From Bryobacteraceae bacterium (GTDB lineage: Bacteria > Acidobacteriota > Terriglobia > Bryobacterales > Bryobacteraceae): a stretch of DNA of 64,000 nucleotides. This document shows positions 8,249-16,798 of this stretch, piece by piece; within the stretch, counting starts at the first letter, position 1; every line of letters begins with the position of its first letter. The notes beneath the pieces are model-generated. The model worked only from the letters and a program-made list of their open reading frames with translations, was not told where the DNA came from and made no database searches. A program made the position numbers and the translations under genes. The DNA is taken from NCBI GenBank assembly GCA_947458745.1, contig CANGYQ010000001.1, forward strand, positions 434,001 to 498,000. The letters are read 5' to 3'.

Positions 8249-9905
8249 CCTCATCGTGCTGCTGGTGGCCAACGCTGCCGGTCAGGCCTCCGGCACGGCC
8301 AATCAGCCCAAGCGCGCCACGCTGGAAGGCACCGTCATTAACGCCCAAACCAAGGAACCCTTGCGCCGCGCGGAAGTAACACTGCTGCCCAACGGCGCGG
8401 GCCGTGGGGGCGGCGGTTTCGGCGGACCCGGTGGCCCGGGAGGCGGTGGGCGCAAAGTCTCAACGGATGCGACGGGCAAGTTTGTCTTCCCGGATGTCGA
8501 CCCGGGCCAGTATACGCTGGCGGCCCAACGCAACGGTTTCGTCAACGGCCGTTACGGGGCCAAGCGACCCAACCAAGCCGCCACCCCGGTGAAGGTGGCC
8601 GACGGCGATGATCTGCGGAACCTGAAGATCGAATTGCTGCCGCAGGCGGTGATCGCGGGGCGGGTCTTTGATGACGAAGGAGAGCCATTGCAAGGCGCAT
8701 TCGTCATGCTGGTGAGCGGCGGCGTGGGTGGGCGCGGCGGACGCGGGGGGCCGCAACGTAGCACGGCCACCGATGACCGCGGCGAGTTCCGGTTGGTGAA
8801 CGTCCCGCCCGGCGAAGTGGTCGTGCAGGTAAGCCCGAACCAACAGTTTGGACCAGCGGCCAGTGGCCCGCCCGAGAACGCTGACTCGAGCATGGTGACC
8901 ACCTATTTCCCCGGCGTCACCGAACTCAGCCGCGCCCAGAAGATTGCCGTGACGGCCGGGGCCGAGCTGACGGGGTTTGACATACGTTTGCAGAAAACCC
9001 GCATTTACACCGTGCGCGGCCGGCTGATTGATTCGGCCACCGGCCAGCCGCCGGCCGGGGCGGCGGTGATGCTGATGCCGCGTGATGCTCCCTTTTCGGG
9101 CGTCGTGATGAGCGGCTCCGGCGGACGCCAACCCGAAGGCCGGTTCGAACTGCGCGGTGTCCCGGCGGGCAGCTACAACCTGATTGTGCGTGGTGCCGGC
9201 GGAGCGGTCAGCCGCGGCGGGACGGCGCACCGGGAGCGGCTGGACGTCGCCGGCAACATCGACAACCTCAACATCCGGCTGATGCCACCGCTGAATCTGA
9301 CCGGGCAAGTGGTGGCGCGGGACCCCGAGAAAAGCGACGTCAAGAACGTCCGCGTCACCCTCACGGACGTGGAAGGCATGATGAATGCCGGATCTCGCGG
9401 CGGCAATAAGCCGGACGGCTCCTTTGTGGTGGAAGGTGTGGCCGCCGGCCGCTATCGCATCACAGCCACTGCGGGCGCGGGCGGCTACATCGAGTCGATC
9501 AAGTACGGCGAAATGGAGGTGCTGGGGCAGGAAGTGGAGATCGCCCCCGGCAGCGCCGCACCTTTGCGGGTGACGGTCAACCATGAAATGGCCTCGCTGA
9601 GCGTCACGGTGACACGGGATGAGGCGGTGACGCAGGGTGCCACAGTAGTGCTGTTTCCGGCCGACAGAAGCCGCTGGGCCGAACAAGGGGTGGTCCGTAC
9701 AGCCGCGGCGGACCGGTCCAATGCCGTGACGCTCAACAACCTCGCCCCGGGCAACTATCTGCTGCTCGCCGTGGAGGAGTTTGAATTTGGCTTCTGGGAA
9801 GACCCGGAGGTGATGCGCAAAATCGAGGGGCGCTTCGAGAAAGTAACGCTCGAAAAAAATGGCGCACCGGCGGTGACGCTGAAAATCACCCCGCTGGCCA
9901 ACTAG
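8223..9905 (+). CDS. Secreted protein with repeated carboxypeptidase-regulatory-like domains
   Basis: A 560-residue secreted protein. After a signal peptide (MRLLLWTASLIVLLVANAAG) come several beta-sandwich modules of the carboxypeptidase regulatory type. Module starts include ATLEGTVINAQTKEPLRRAEV, YTVRGRLIDSATGQPPAGAAV and LTGQVVARDPEKSDVKNVRV, each followed by a G-x-F segment and then a 'GxYxL' turn. A glycine-rich linker (GRGGGGFGGPGGPGGGG) breaks the first module. There is no catalytic domain or anchor. Such proteins are abundant in Acidobacteriota and are thought to bind carbohydrate or act on the surface; exact function unknown. The gene overlaps the lactonase gene by 26 bases. Confidence 0.75.
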   Translation: MRLLLWTASLIVLLVANAAGQASGTANQPKRATLEGTVINAQTKEPLRRAEVTLLPNGAGRGGGGFGGPGGPGGGGRKVSTDATGKFVFPDVDPGQYTLAAQRNGFVNGRYGAKRPNQAATPVKVADGDDLRNLKIELLPQAVIAGRVFDDEGEPLQGAFVMLVSGGVGGRGGRGGPQRSTATDDRGEFRLVNVPPGEVVVQVSPNQQFGPAASGPPENADSSMVTTYFPGVTELSRAQKIAVTAGAELTGFDIRLQKTRIYTVRGRLIDSATGQPPAGAAVMLMPRDAPFSGVVMSGSGGRQPEGRFELRGVPAGSYNLIVRGAGGAVSRGGTAHRERLDVAGNIDNLNIRLMPPLNLTGQVVARDPEKSDVKNVRVTLTDVEGMMNAGSRGGNKPDGSFVVEGVAAGRYRITATAGAGGYIESIKYGEMEVLGQEVEIAPGSAAPLRVTVNHEMASLSVTVTRDEAVTQGATVVLFPADRSRWAEQGVVRTAAADRSNAVTLNNLAPGNYLLLAVEEFEFGFWEDPEVMRKIEGRFEKVTLEKNGAPAVTLKITPLAN

Positions 9906-9951
9906 GCCCCCAGCCTCGCCCCGATGTTGCGGCGGACCTACAATGGTAGCC

Positions 9952-10881
9952 ATGCAGGATCGTAGAGCATTCTTGACGTCGCTGGTGGGTACGGCGGCCT
10001 TTGCACAGGGGAGCAAACAAGCGCCCCGGATTGTGCCGCAGGATCAGAGCGGCACCATCACGCTGGATGTGACGCGCGTCAACTTCCTCTACACGGTCAC
10101 GGACAAAAAGGGCCGTTTCGTCACCAATCTGGCGCAAGAAGATTTCGAGATCATCGAAAGCAAGCGGCCCCAGAACATTCTCGAGTTTGTGGCGGAAACC
10201 AATCTGCCCCTCCGGTTGGGCGTGCTGGTGGATACCTCCAATTCCATCCGCGACCGGTTCCGGTTCCAACAGGAAGCCGCCGTCGAGTTTCTGCGCAGTG
10301 TGATGCGGCAGCAGGACAAGGCGATCGTGGTGGGCTTTGATACCTCCGCCGAATTGATCGCCGACATGACCACTGACGTGGACAAACTGGAAAAGGCCGT
10401 GCGCGGCATGCGCCCGGGTGGCGGCACGTCGCTCTATGACGCGGTGTTCTTTGCCTGCCGCGACAAGATGATGCAGGACCAGCCGATGCACAAGTTCCGG
10501 CGCGCGCTGGTGGTGCTCTCCGACGGCGATGACAATCAGAGCCGCTACACCCGTGAGCAGGCGCTGGAGATGGCGCAGAAGGCCGACACCGTGCTGTACA
10601 CCATCTCGACCAACATCACGCGCATGCCCAATGACGGGGATAAAGTGCTGAAGTATTTCTCTGATCAAACGGGCGGCACCTACTTTTCACCCTTCAAGGT
10701 GACTGACCTGACGCAGAGCTTCGAGAACATCGCCAATGAGCTGCGTAGCCAGTACAACGTGCTTTACCGGCCGGAGCCGCTGAAGACTGACGGACTGTTC
10801 CACCCGGTCGACATCCGGGTAAAGGGCCGCAAAGAGCTCCAGGTCCGCGCCCGTAAGGGCTACTACGCTCCCCGAATGTAG
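9952..10881 (+). CDS. VWFA domain protein, Acidobacterial type
   Basis: A 309-residue exported protein. The leader is Tat-like (QDRRAFLTSLVGTAAFAQG), then a short beta module with FLYTVTDKKGRFVTNL and DFEIIE, then a von Willebrand factor A domain with the MIDAS motif DTSNS (Asp94, Ser96, Ser98). The layout fits the 'VWFA-related Acidobacterial domain' group (TIGR03436). These probably mediate metal-dependent protein contacts at the cell envelope. I use the ATG at 9952 rather than the earlier one at 9943, because it puts the RR motif at the front of the leader. It stands alone, 46 bases after the carboxypeptidase-regulatory gene. Confidence 0.8.
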   Translation: MQDRRAFLTSLVGTAAFAQGSKQAPRIVPQDQSGTITLDVTRVNFLYTVTDKKGRFVTNLAQEDFEIIESKRPQNILEFVAETNLPLRLGVLVDTSNSIRDRFRFQQEAAVEFLRSVMRQQDKAIVVGFDTSAELIADMTTDVDKLEKAVRGMRPGGGTSLYDAVFFACRDKMMQDQPMHKFRRALVVLSDGDDNQSRYTREQALEMAQKADTVLYTISTNITRMPNDGDKVLKYFSDQTGGTYFSPFKVTDLTQSFENIANELRSQYNVLYRPEPLKTDGLFHPVDIRVKGRKELQVRARKGYYAPRM

Positions 10882-11038
10882 TACCTGGCCGGCGTCGCGT
10901 GGCCACTGCTTGCCGGGCCCCCATCTCCCGTTTCCTAATTGTCAATCTTGCCCTCACGCTCCAGAACCCAGCGTCGATATGCATTCACGAGGCTCGCGCT
11001 AGCCCAGCGTGACCAGATTCAAGAAAGGTACGTGTGTT

Positions 11039-11410
11039 ATGGCACTCGACGTGATGATTGTTGATGACTCGGCGGCGATCCGCAAGATCCTCCACCGGGT
11101 ACTGGTGCAGGCGGAGGTTCCGCTGGGCCAAGTTCATGAGGCATGCGACGGCAAGGACGCGCTGGAGAAGTTGAAATCCGCCAAAGTAGGTCTGATTCTT
11201 TCCGACATCAATATGCCGAACATGGACGGCATTGAACTGCTGAACCGGCTGAAGACCGACGAGAACTTCAAGTCCGTACCGATCGTCATGGTCACCACCG
11301 AGGGCAGCCAGGCCAAGGTACTACAGGCGCTGGAGTTGGGCGCGGCCGGCTATGTCCGCAAGCCCTTCACGGCAGAACAGATCCAGGAAAAGCTCGCGGG
11401 CATTATATGA
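11039..11410 (+). CDS. CheY-like single-domain response regulator
   Basis: A 123-residue receiver domain without an output domain. All phosphotransfer residues are present: Asp9 and Asp10 (acid pair), the phospho-acceptor Asp56 (LSDINMPNMDG), Thr86 (VMVTTEG) and Lys108 (VRKPF). I start at ATG 11039 because AAGAAAGG lies about 10 bases upstream; an open frame 30 bases longer adds nothing family-like. The stop overlaps the CheX start (ATGA at 11407-11410). Together with CheX and the following hybrid kinase this looks like a compact signalling module, perhaps controlling motility or another output. Confidence 0.9.
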   Translation: MALDVMIVDDSAAIRKILHRVLVQAEVPLGQVHEACDGKDALEKLKSAKVGLILSDINMPNMDGIELLNRLKTDENFKSVPIVMVTTEGSQAKVLQALELGAAGYVRKPFTAEQIQEKLAGII

Positions 11411-11937
11411 GCGGCACCATATCACCCGAGGACATCATAGCGACGGTCACCCAGGCCACCGAAGACTTGTTCTCCACCATGCTTAACCTGCCGCTGGAGA
11501 AACTGGAGCCGCATACCGCCACCTCTGAACCTCCGGGCACAGACGGAGTGGTCGCTCTGGTGGGGATCGGCGGCAGTTGGACCGGTAGCGGGCGGATCGC
11601 GTGCGACAAGCAAGCCGCCTGTAAGCTCGCCGGTGCCCTCCTGATGTCTTCCTACCCCGAGGTGGATGAAGAGGTGCTGGACGCCATGGCGGAGGTGGCT
11701 AACATGATCATCGGTAACGTCAAAACCAACTTCGAGACCCAGCTGGGACCGTTGGGGTTAAGTGTGCCGACGGTGGTGTTTGGCCGCAACTACCACACCC
11801 GTTCCGCAGGCGTTCAGAACTGGATGGTGATCCCCTTCCGCACCGGGGAAGACCATATCGAGATCCGCTTCTGCCTGATGCCCTCGCAGACCTCTCAATC
11901 GCGCATTGAGCGGCTGCGTCCTCAAGTGGTGGCTTAG
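11407..11937 (+). CDS. cheX: CheX-like CheY-P phosphatase
   Basis: A 176-residue member of the CheC/CheX/FliY family, which removes phosphate from CheY-P. The active-site signature ExxN is visible in AEVANMIIGN as Glu96 and Asn99. The alpha/beta fold follows the CheX pattern, with a single phosphatase helix. Its ATG overlaps the stop of the CheY gene, strong evidence that CheY is its substrate. The C-terminal tail (SRIERLRPQVVA) is poorly conserved in style. Confidence 0.82.
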   Translation: MSGTISPEDIIATVTQATEDLFSTMLNLPLEKLEPHTATSEPPGTDGVVALVGIGGSWTGSGRIACDKQAACKLAGALLMSSYPEVDEEVLDAMAEVANMIIGNVKTNFETQLGPLGLSVPTVVFGRNYHTRSAGVQNWMVIPFRTGEDHIEIRFCLMPSQTSQSRIERLRPQVVA

Positions 11938-11976
11938 GCCGGTCCGGAAGGCCCCGCGCTGACTCACAACACTCCG

Positions 11977-14658
11977 ATGGCCACCATGTCCGGCAGTCGC
12001 GCCCTCACTGATCGGGTGGTGGCTGTCCGCGCGCATGGTGGCCGTGCCGTGCGTTGGCTGGAGACTCATATCGGTGGCTTGCTGGGCGTGGTCGGGCTGG
12101 CTTTGCTCCTGTTGGGATTTGCCAACCTGGCGGCCAGCCAGGCCGTTGAAGCGATGGATCAGCAATTGGCGGGCCATCACCGCCTAGTGTCGGCTCTTGA
12201 CGGGGCGCAAATGACTGTCCTCCGCCGCGCTGCCTGGACTCAAGCCGCCGCGTTGGGATCAGCCAAGGATTCCGAGGCCGAGTTGCGGGCGGTGCAGCAA
12301 AGTGCACGCGATGCCTGGGAACGCCTCCGGCTCGCGTCTACGCCGGAATTCAGAACTCATCATCTGGCGGAGCTGGAATCGCTCTTCAGTGAGCAGACTC
12401 TGCGGCTGAAACGCAGTGCCGCGCAAGGTTCTCCACCCAATCCTGCCGAAGGACTGCTTACTGTTCAACTGGCGCAACGGCTGGAAGCTGCCTCCCGCGC
12501 CGAGCGTCAACGCTTAACCCACGCCCGGCGGAATCTGGAAGCCTACCGGGCCCAGAACAACTGGATCTCCCGTTGGGAAGCCGTGTCCGCCGTGGTGCTG
12601 TTGATGCTGGGAGCATTTGCCTTGTCGGCTGGCTGGCGGCGTGAACGGCTGGCCCAACAGCAACTGCGGCTCCGCACGGACGAACTGCTGGACGCGCAGC
12701 GCCTGGCGCGTGTCGGAAGCTGGCATTGGAAGATCCACCCCGATGAAGTGACCTGGTCACCGGAGCTCTACGCCATCGCCCAATGGGATCCGCGGTTGGC
12801 ACCTCCCAACTACGCGGAGCATTCGCAACTGTATACGCCGGAAAGCTGGGCTCTTTTGTCCGCCGCGGTGCAGCGGGCCCTTGAAGATGGAACCCCCTAC
12901 GAAATCGAGATGGAGATGATCCGTACTTCAGGCGAACGCTTGCGCGTGGTGGGACGCGGCGAAGCCCAACGCGACGCCCATGGCCGCATCCATCTCCTGT
13001 GCGGCACCCTCCAGGACATCACGGCGCGCTGGGAGGTGGAGGAAGCACTTCGCCGCGCCCGCGACATCGCGGAAACCGTAGTCAAATCCAAGAGCGAGTT
13101 TCTGGCCACCATGAGCCACGAGATCCGGACGCCCATGAATGGTGTCATCGGGATGGCGTCATTGTTGATGGAGACGCCGCTCACGGTTGAACAGCGCGAG
13201 TATCTGGAGATCGTCAAGTCCTCCGGCGACTCACTGCTGGCCCTCATCAACGACATCCTGGACTTTTCCAAAATTGAGGCCGGGATGCTGGTGCTGGAGA
13301 AGGTTCCGTTGGACCCGCGGCAAATTGTCGAAGAGGCCATCAGCGTCGTTTCGGATCTCGCCGCCGCCAAGAATCTCAAGCTCAGCTACTGGGTGAGCAG
13401 TGATGTAGGCGGGGCCGGCGTGGGCGATCCCTTCAGGCTGCGCCAAGTGGTGCTGAACCTGCTGTCCAACGCCATTAAGTTCACGGCGGAAGGCAGTGTC
13501 TCCTTGTTGGTTGATCTGGCGGAACCCACCAGCCCCGATCTGTCGCGCGTGCGCTTCTCAGTGGTGGACACCGGCCTGGGGCTCTCCGAGGAGCAGCAGT
13601 CCAGGCTGTTCCAAAGCTTTTCGCAGGCCGACGGATCCACCACCCGGAACTACGGTGGCACCGGCCTGGGCCTCAGCATCTCCCGCCGATTGGTGGAACT
13701 GATGGGCGGCGAGATCGGTGTCCGCAGCGAAGCTGGTGCGGGTTCCACGTTCTGGTTCACGGTGGACCTGCCCTCGGTGAACGAGCCCGTGCCCGCCCTG
13801 GGCCCGCAGCAAGCGCTGCGGGGAGAACTGATTCTGCTGGTGACCGCCGATCCCATGCTTTCCTTGATGGGGCGGGAGTTGATGGAATCAGCGGGTCTAC
13901 GCGTGGTGGTCACGGACCCCAGCGGTGCCGTCGCTGCGAAGCCGCCGGCGGGGCGGGACTGGGCGGCGGTCGCGGTGGACCTGGGAAGCATCGGCCCGGA
14001 CCTGCATGAGTTGGCCCGTCAGTTGCGGGAACCACGGACCACGCCTCTGCCGCTGTTGCTGATCGGTGGCGCGGGTAGCCACCCGCATGAGGCGGCCCGG
14101 TTCGCACTGGAAGATGTTGCACTGCTGGCGCAACCGCTCCGCAAAGGCAGCCTGGTCCGCGTCTTGCGCCGTTTGCTCAAGCTGGCCGAACCCGCCTTTC
14201 AGGGTCCGGCTTCAGAGCTGTGCGGCACCTCGGTGCTGGTGGCCGAAGACAACGTCACCAACCAGATCCTGGCCACTGCGATGCTGGAACGGCTGGGTTG
14301 CGTCGTGGAGCTGGCCGTGAACGGTCGGGAAGCAGTCCAGCGGGCCAGCGAGCGGCCCTTCGGGCTGATCTTCATGGATTGCCAGATGCCCGAAATGGAT
14401 GGCTGGGAGGCCGCGCGGTTGATCCGCCAGACAGTCCACCATCACATCCCCATCGTCGCGCTCACGGCCAACGCGCTGACGGGTGACCGTGAGCGGTGCC
14501 TGGAAGCGGGCATGGATGACTACATCACCAAACCCATCAGCCTGGACGCACTCCGCACGCAGCTCAATAAGTGGGCCCGGAGCCCGCAACCGGATGTCCC
14601 GGCTGACGGTGCACCTCCCGCGACGGCCAAGCCTTCCTCCGGGATCTCGCTCGCCTAA
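11977..14658 (+). CDS. Hybrid sensor histidine kinase with PAS and two receiver domains
   Basis: An 893-residue membrane kinase. Two transmembrane helices (about 32-54 and 202-218) enclose a helical periplasmic sensor. A PAS fold (about 235-350) precedes the HisKA box with His381 ([15 protein letters not shown]), then the HATPase domain with LRQVVLNLLSNAIKFT, DTGLGL and [10 protein letters not shown] first receiver near 605-725 lacks the usual acidic pocket (LVTADPML, VAVDLGSIG) and is probably inactive. The second receiver has VLVAEDNVTNQ and the acceptor Asp801 (MDCQMPEMDG). The gene starts 39 bases after cheX, so kinase, CheY and CheX may form one circuit, with this kinase as a possible phosphodonor. 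Confidence 0.9.
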   Translation: MATMSGSRALTDRVVAVRAHGGRAVRWLETHIGGLLGVVGLALLLLGFANLAASQAVEAMDQQLAGHHRLVSALDGAQMTVLRRAAWTQAAALGSAKDSEAELRAVQQSARDAWERLRLASTPEFRTHHLAELESLFSEQTLRLKRSAAQGSPPNPAEGLLTVQLAQRLEAASRAERQRLTHARRNLEAYRAQNNWISRWEAVSAVVLLMLGAFALSAGWRRERLAQQQLRLRTDELLDAQRLARVGSWHWKIHPDEVTWSPELYAIAQWDPRLAPPNYAEHSQLYTPESWALLSAAVQRALEDGTPYEIEMEMIRTSGERLRVVGRGEAQRDAHGRIHLLCGTLQDITARWEVEEALRRARDIAETVVKSKSEFLATMSHEIRTPMNGVIGMASLLMETPLTVEQREYLEIVKSSGDSLLALINDILDFSKIEAGMLVLEKVPLDPRQIVEEAISVVSDLAAAKNLKLSYWVSSDVGGAGVGDPFRLRQVVLNLLSNAIKFTAEGSVSLLVDLAEPTSPDLSRVRFSVVDTGLGLSEEQQSRLFQSFSQADGSTTRNYGGTGLGLSISRRLVELMGGEIGVRSEAGAGSTFWFTVDLPSVNEPVPALGPQQALRGELILLVTADPMLSLMGRELMESAGLRVVVTDPSGAVAAKPPAGRDWAAVAVDLGSIGPDLHELARQLREPRTTPLPLLLIGGAGSHPHEAARFALEDVALLAQPLRKGSLVRVLRRLLKLAEPAFQGPASELCGTSVLVAEDNVTNQILATAMLERLGCVVELAVNGREAVQRASERPFGLIFMDCQMPEMDGWEAARLIRQTVHHHIPIVALTANALTGDRERCLEAGMDDYITKPISLDALRTQLNKWARSPQPDVPADGAPPATAKPSSGISLA

Positions 14659-14730
14659 CTGAAGTCCGTGCTCCCCGGGGGTGGTTCAATGGAATGCACT
14701 ACCGGAATGGAGAGGACTCTGTGACGCAAC

Positions 14731-15168
14731 GTGGTGGAAGGCTATCGTGATCTTTACGCGGCCCGCTCGAGCGATGGCCTACATTTCGGCAAAGCGCAGA
14801 AGCTGGGCGCCGGTACCTGGAAACTGAACGCCTGCCCCATGGACGGTGGTGGACAGGCCGTCAACGACGGCAAACTCACTTCCGCGTGGCGTCGGGACAG
14901 CGATGTCTTCCTCAGTGCAGACGGAGAGCCGGACCGGAAAGTGGGCACCGGCAGAGTTGTCGCCCAAGCGCTGACCAGGCAGGGGCGGCCCGTGGTGGAG
15001 TGGACCACCGATGGTGGCATCCAGGCCCGATTGCCCAGGACGGCCGCGGCAATCGAGCTGGCCAAGCCCGGGGGCTTTGTCAATTTGCTAACACTGCCCA
15101 ATGGCTCCGTCTTTGCGGCCTGGGAGACCGGTACCGCCATCGAGACCAAAGTGATCACCGTCCGGTAG
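14731..15168 (+). pseudogene. 5'-truncated sialidase/BNR-propeller remnant
   Basis: The reading frame contains the middle and end of a BNR/sialidase-like beta-propeller: RNVVEGYRDLYAARSSDG, then GTWKLNACPMDGGG, then SAWRRDSDVFLSADG, ending with FAAWETGTAIETKV. The family-typical RN-x-x-x-G-RDLY segment is in frame, but an in-frame TGA at 14722-14724 lies just before it. No N-terminal signal or first blades precede it. The remaining 145 codons could still be translated from GTG 14731, but the product would lack about half of a normal propeller. I read it as a relic rather than a gene. Confidence 0.6.
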
Positions 15169-15188
15169 CCATCCGGGGGAAACTCAAA

Positions 15189-15220
15189 CGGCGCCCAGGC
15201 TTGCACGAAGCCGGGCGCCG
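15189..15220 (-). terminator. Hairpin downstream of PEP-CTERM gene
   Basis: An 8-bp inverted repeat (cggcgccc / gggcgccg) with a 16-base loop lies 42 bases past the stop of the leftward PEP-CTERM gene. On the minus strand it is followed by GTTTGAGTTTCC, a weak U-rich tract. It may also stop transcription from the rightward sialidase remnant. Confidence 0.5.
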
Positions 15221-15261
15221 CTCTGTCTATTCGTTGTCTGGCCGGTTCGCCCGGCCCCCGG

Positions 15262-15972
15262 TTAGCTGCGCCGCCGGGCCAGCATGCCCATCGCCACCAG
15301 TGCGGAGCCAATCAGAGCGTAGCTCGCCGGTTCCGGAGTGGCGTATTCCACCAGGAAGGTCTGGCGGCTGTCGCCCAGGACCACGCCCTTGGAGTTCACC
15401 ACACCGCTGACGATCGCCCACCGGTTGTGGCCAAAGGTGATGGCCGCCGGAGTGCCCAGGAAGGTGACCGCGGCATTGTAGTGCGCGTTCGCCGCCGGGG
15501 CCGAGCCACCATTGCTGACCGCGTGGGTCATGCGCCAGATGGCATTCTGCAGGTTGTTGTCATTGCCGGTGCCGGTGGGGCCATTGGGGAAGCCGGAGTA
15601 CTGTTGCACCAGCCGGGCGGCCGCCTTGTAGCGCTGCTCCGGGGTGAATGTGTTGCCGTCGCTCCAAACCGTTTCCGTACCCTTGCGGACCAGCGGGTTC
15701 ATCCCCAGTGTCCAGGTGTCGATCGGGGTGATGTTGGCCCGGTAGTTCGCCGAGCCGGAACCCGGGCTGATGAAGTTCTGCAGGTCAACACACCACACCG
15801 TGGTGGCATAGCCATCGACCGTGGCCGCAAAGCCACCGCCGCCAAGGGCATTGTAAGGGTGGCTGGTAACGTTCACCTGCTTGGCCACGCCGAGCGAGGT
15901 CCAGGGAATGGGCGCGGCGGCCACCGGGATGATGGCGGCGAGGGTGAGTGTAATCGAGAAAAGTGGTTTCAT
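15262..15972 (-). CDS. PEP-CTERM sorting domain protein
   Basis: A 236-residue secreted protein. It has a signal peptide (MKPLFSITLTLAAIIPVAAA), a beta-rich mature part with a WCVDLQNF segment and a NNLQNAIWRM segment, and a C-terminal PEP-CTERM tail (ATPEPASYALIGSALV then ARRRS). The tail marks it for processing by an exosortase and release to the surface or matrix. The body resembles a family of Acidobacterial/proteobacterial PEP-CTERM proteins with a Cys/Trp-containing core; ligand unknown. I start at ATG 15972 because AAGGAG lies 7 bases upstream. No exosortase gene is in the window. Confidence 0.82.
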   Translation of the reverse strand: MKPLFSITLTLAAIIPVAAAPIPWTSLGVAKQVNVTSHPYNALGGGGFAATVDGYATTVWCVDLQNFISPGSGSANYRANITPIDTWTLGMNPLVRKGTETVWSDGNTFTPEQRYKAAARLVQQYSGFPNGPTGTGNDNNLQNAIWRMTHAVSNGGSAPAANAHYNAAVTFLGTPAAITFGHNRWAIVSGVVNSKGVVLGDSRQTFLVEYATPEPASYALIGSALVAMGMLARRRS

Positions 15973-16169
15973 GTAGGGCTCCTTGGGTCCGCCAGCTTTA
16001 CCATCTGCCGGGCGGGTATGGAACAAGAATGGGGCACCTGCCTCGTCAGAGCCGATGGGGTGAACGTACTGGGTGGTAATGGGACTAGTACTAGACTTTC
16101 TCGATGGAGCCAGCGCTGCGCCTCTCGACCGGGAGCAGCAATCATCCGTCGCCGTCTACACTGGTGATC

Positions 16170-16697
16170 ATGGAACTGACCGGGAAGAAGATCGCCCTGC
16201 TGGTGGACCAGCTGTATCAGGAGATGGAGGTATGGTATCCGCTCTACCGGCTACGGGAAGCGGGCGCGCAAGTGATTACTGTGGGTGCGCGCGCTGCCAC
16301 CACTTATCCCAGCAAACTGGGCTATCCCTGTGTTGCCGAGCGCTCTTACGACGAGGTCAGCGCCAGTGACTTTGATGGTGTCGTTGTCCCCGGCGGCTTT
16401 GCCCCGGACCACATCCGCCGCCACGCCAAGGCCAACCAACTCGTGGCCGACATCAACGCCCAAGGCAAGCTGGTCGCCGCCATCTGCCACGGGCCGTGGG
16501 TATTGTGTTCCGCCCACGGCATGCTGAAGGGCCGCCACGCCACCAGCTTCATGGCGATCAAGGACGATGTCGTCAACGCCGGTGCCATCTGGTCTGATGC
16601 CGAGGTGGTGGTGGACCGCAACCTGGTCACCTCGCGCAAGCCGGAAGACCTGCCCGCCTTCTGCCGCGCCATGATCGCCGTGGTCCAGGCGCAATAG
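16170..16697 (+). CDS. DJ-1/PfpI family protein
   Basis: A 175-residue class I glutamine-amidotransferase-like protein. The nucleophile elbow AAICHGPW gives Cys106 followed by His107, and acidic residues Glu18 or Glu20 (YQEMEVWYP) are placed as in PfpI/YhbO proteases and deglycases. The segment GVVVPGGFAPDHIR is typical of the family. It probably acts in protein repair or stress response in the cytosol. I start at ATG 16170, directly before the first beta strand; a longer in-frame extension upstream is low-complexity. It is convergent with the next gene, and a palindromic repeat fills the gap. Confidence 0.85.
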   Translation: MELTGKKIALLVDQLYQEMEVWYPLYRLREAGAQVITVGARAATTYPSKLGYPCVAERSYDEVSASDFDGVVVPGGFAPDHIRRHAKANQLVADINAQGKLVAAICHGPWVLCSAHGMLKGRHATSFMAIKDDVVNAGAIWSDAEVVVDRNLVTSRKPEDLPAFCRAMIAVVQAQ

Positions 16698-16705
16698 CCT
16701 CGCCT

Positions 16706-16775
16706 AGCCCGATGCGTCAGCGTGGGGCTTTTTCATCGGGTTGCAGAAGAAGCTCCAAAGCTGACGCATCGGGCT
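16706..16775. repeat. Palindromic REP-like element 1
   Basis: A 16-bp perfect inverted repeat (agcccgatgcgtcagc at 16706-16721 and its complement at 16760-16775) flanks a 38-base centre containing a second imperfect pair. It lies between two convergent genes. The same core, with one base changed, occurs in element 2 at 21928-22040, so this is a dispersed family. It could act as a bidirectional terminator. Confidence 0.75.
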
Positions 16776-16798
16776 GGGGCGAAGACTGAATCCTGAAG

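Noticed and set aside
8400-8455. Gly-rich GGC/GGA repeats
   Set aside because: They encode the glycine linker of the carboxypeptidase-regulatory protein; not a CRISPR or VNTR.
8460-10016. 518-codon minus-strand open frame
   Set aside because: It runs antisense to the carboxypeptidase-regulatory gene and is His/Arg-rich, as is typical of antisense frames in GC-rich coding DNA.
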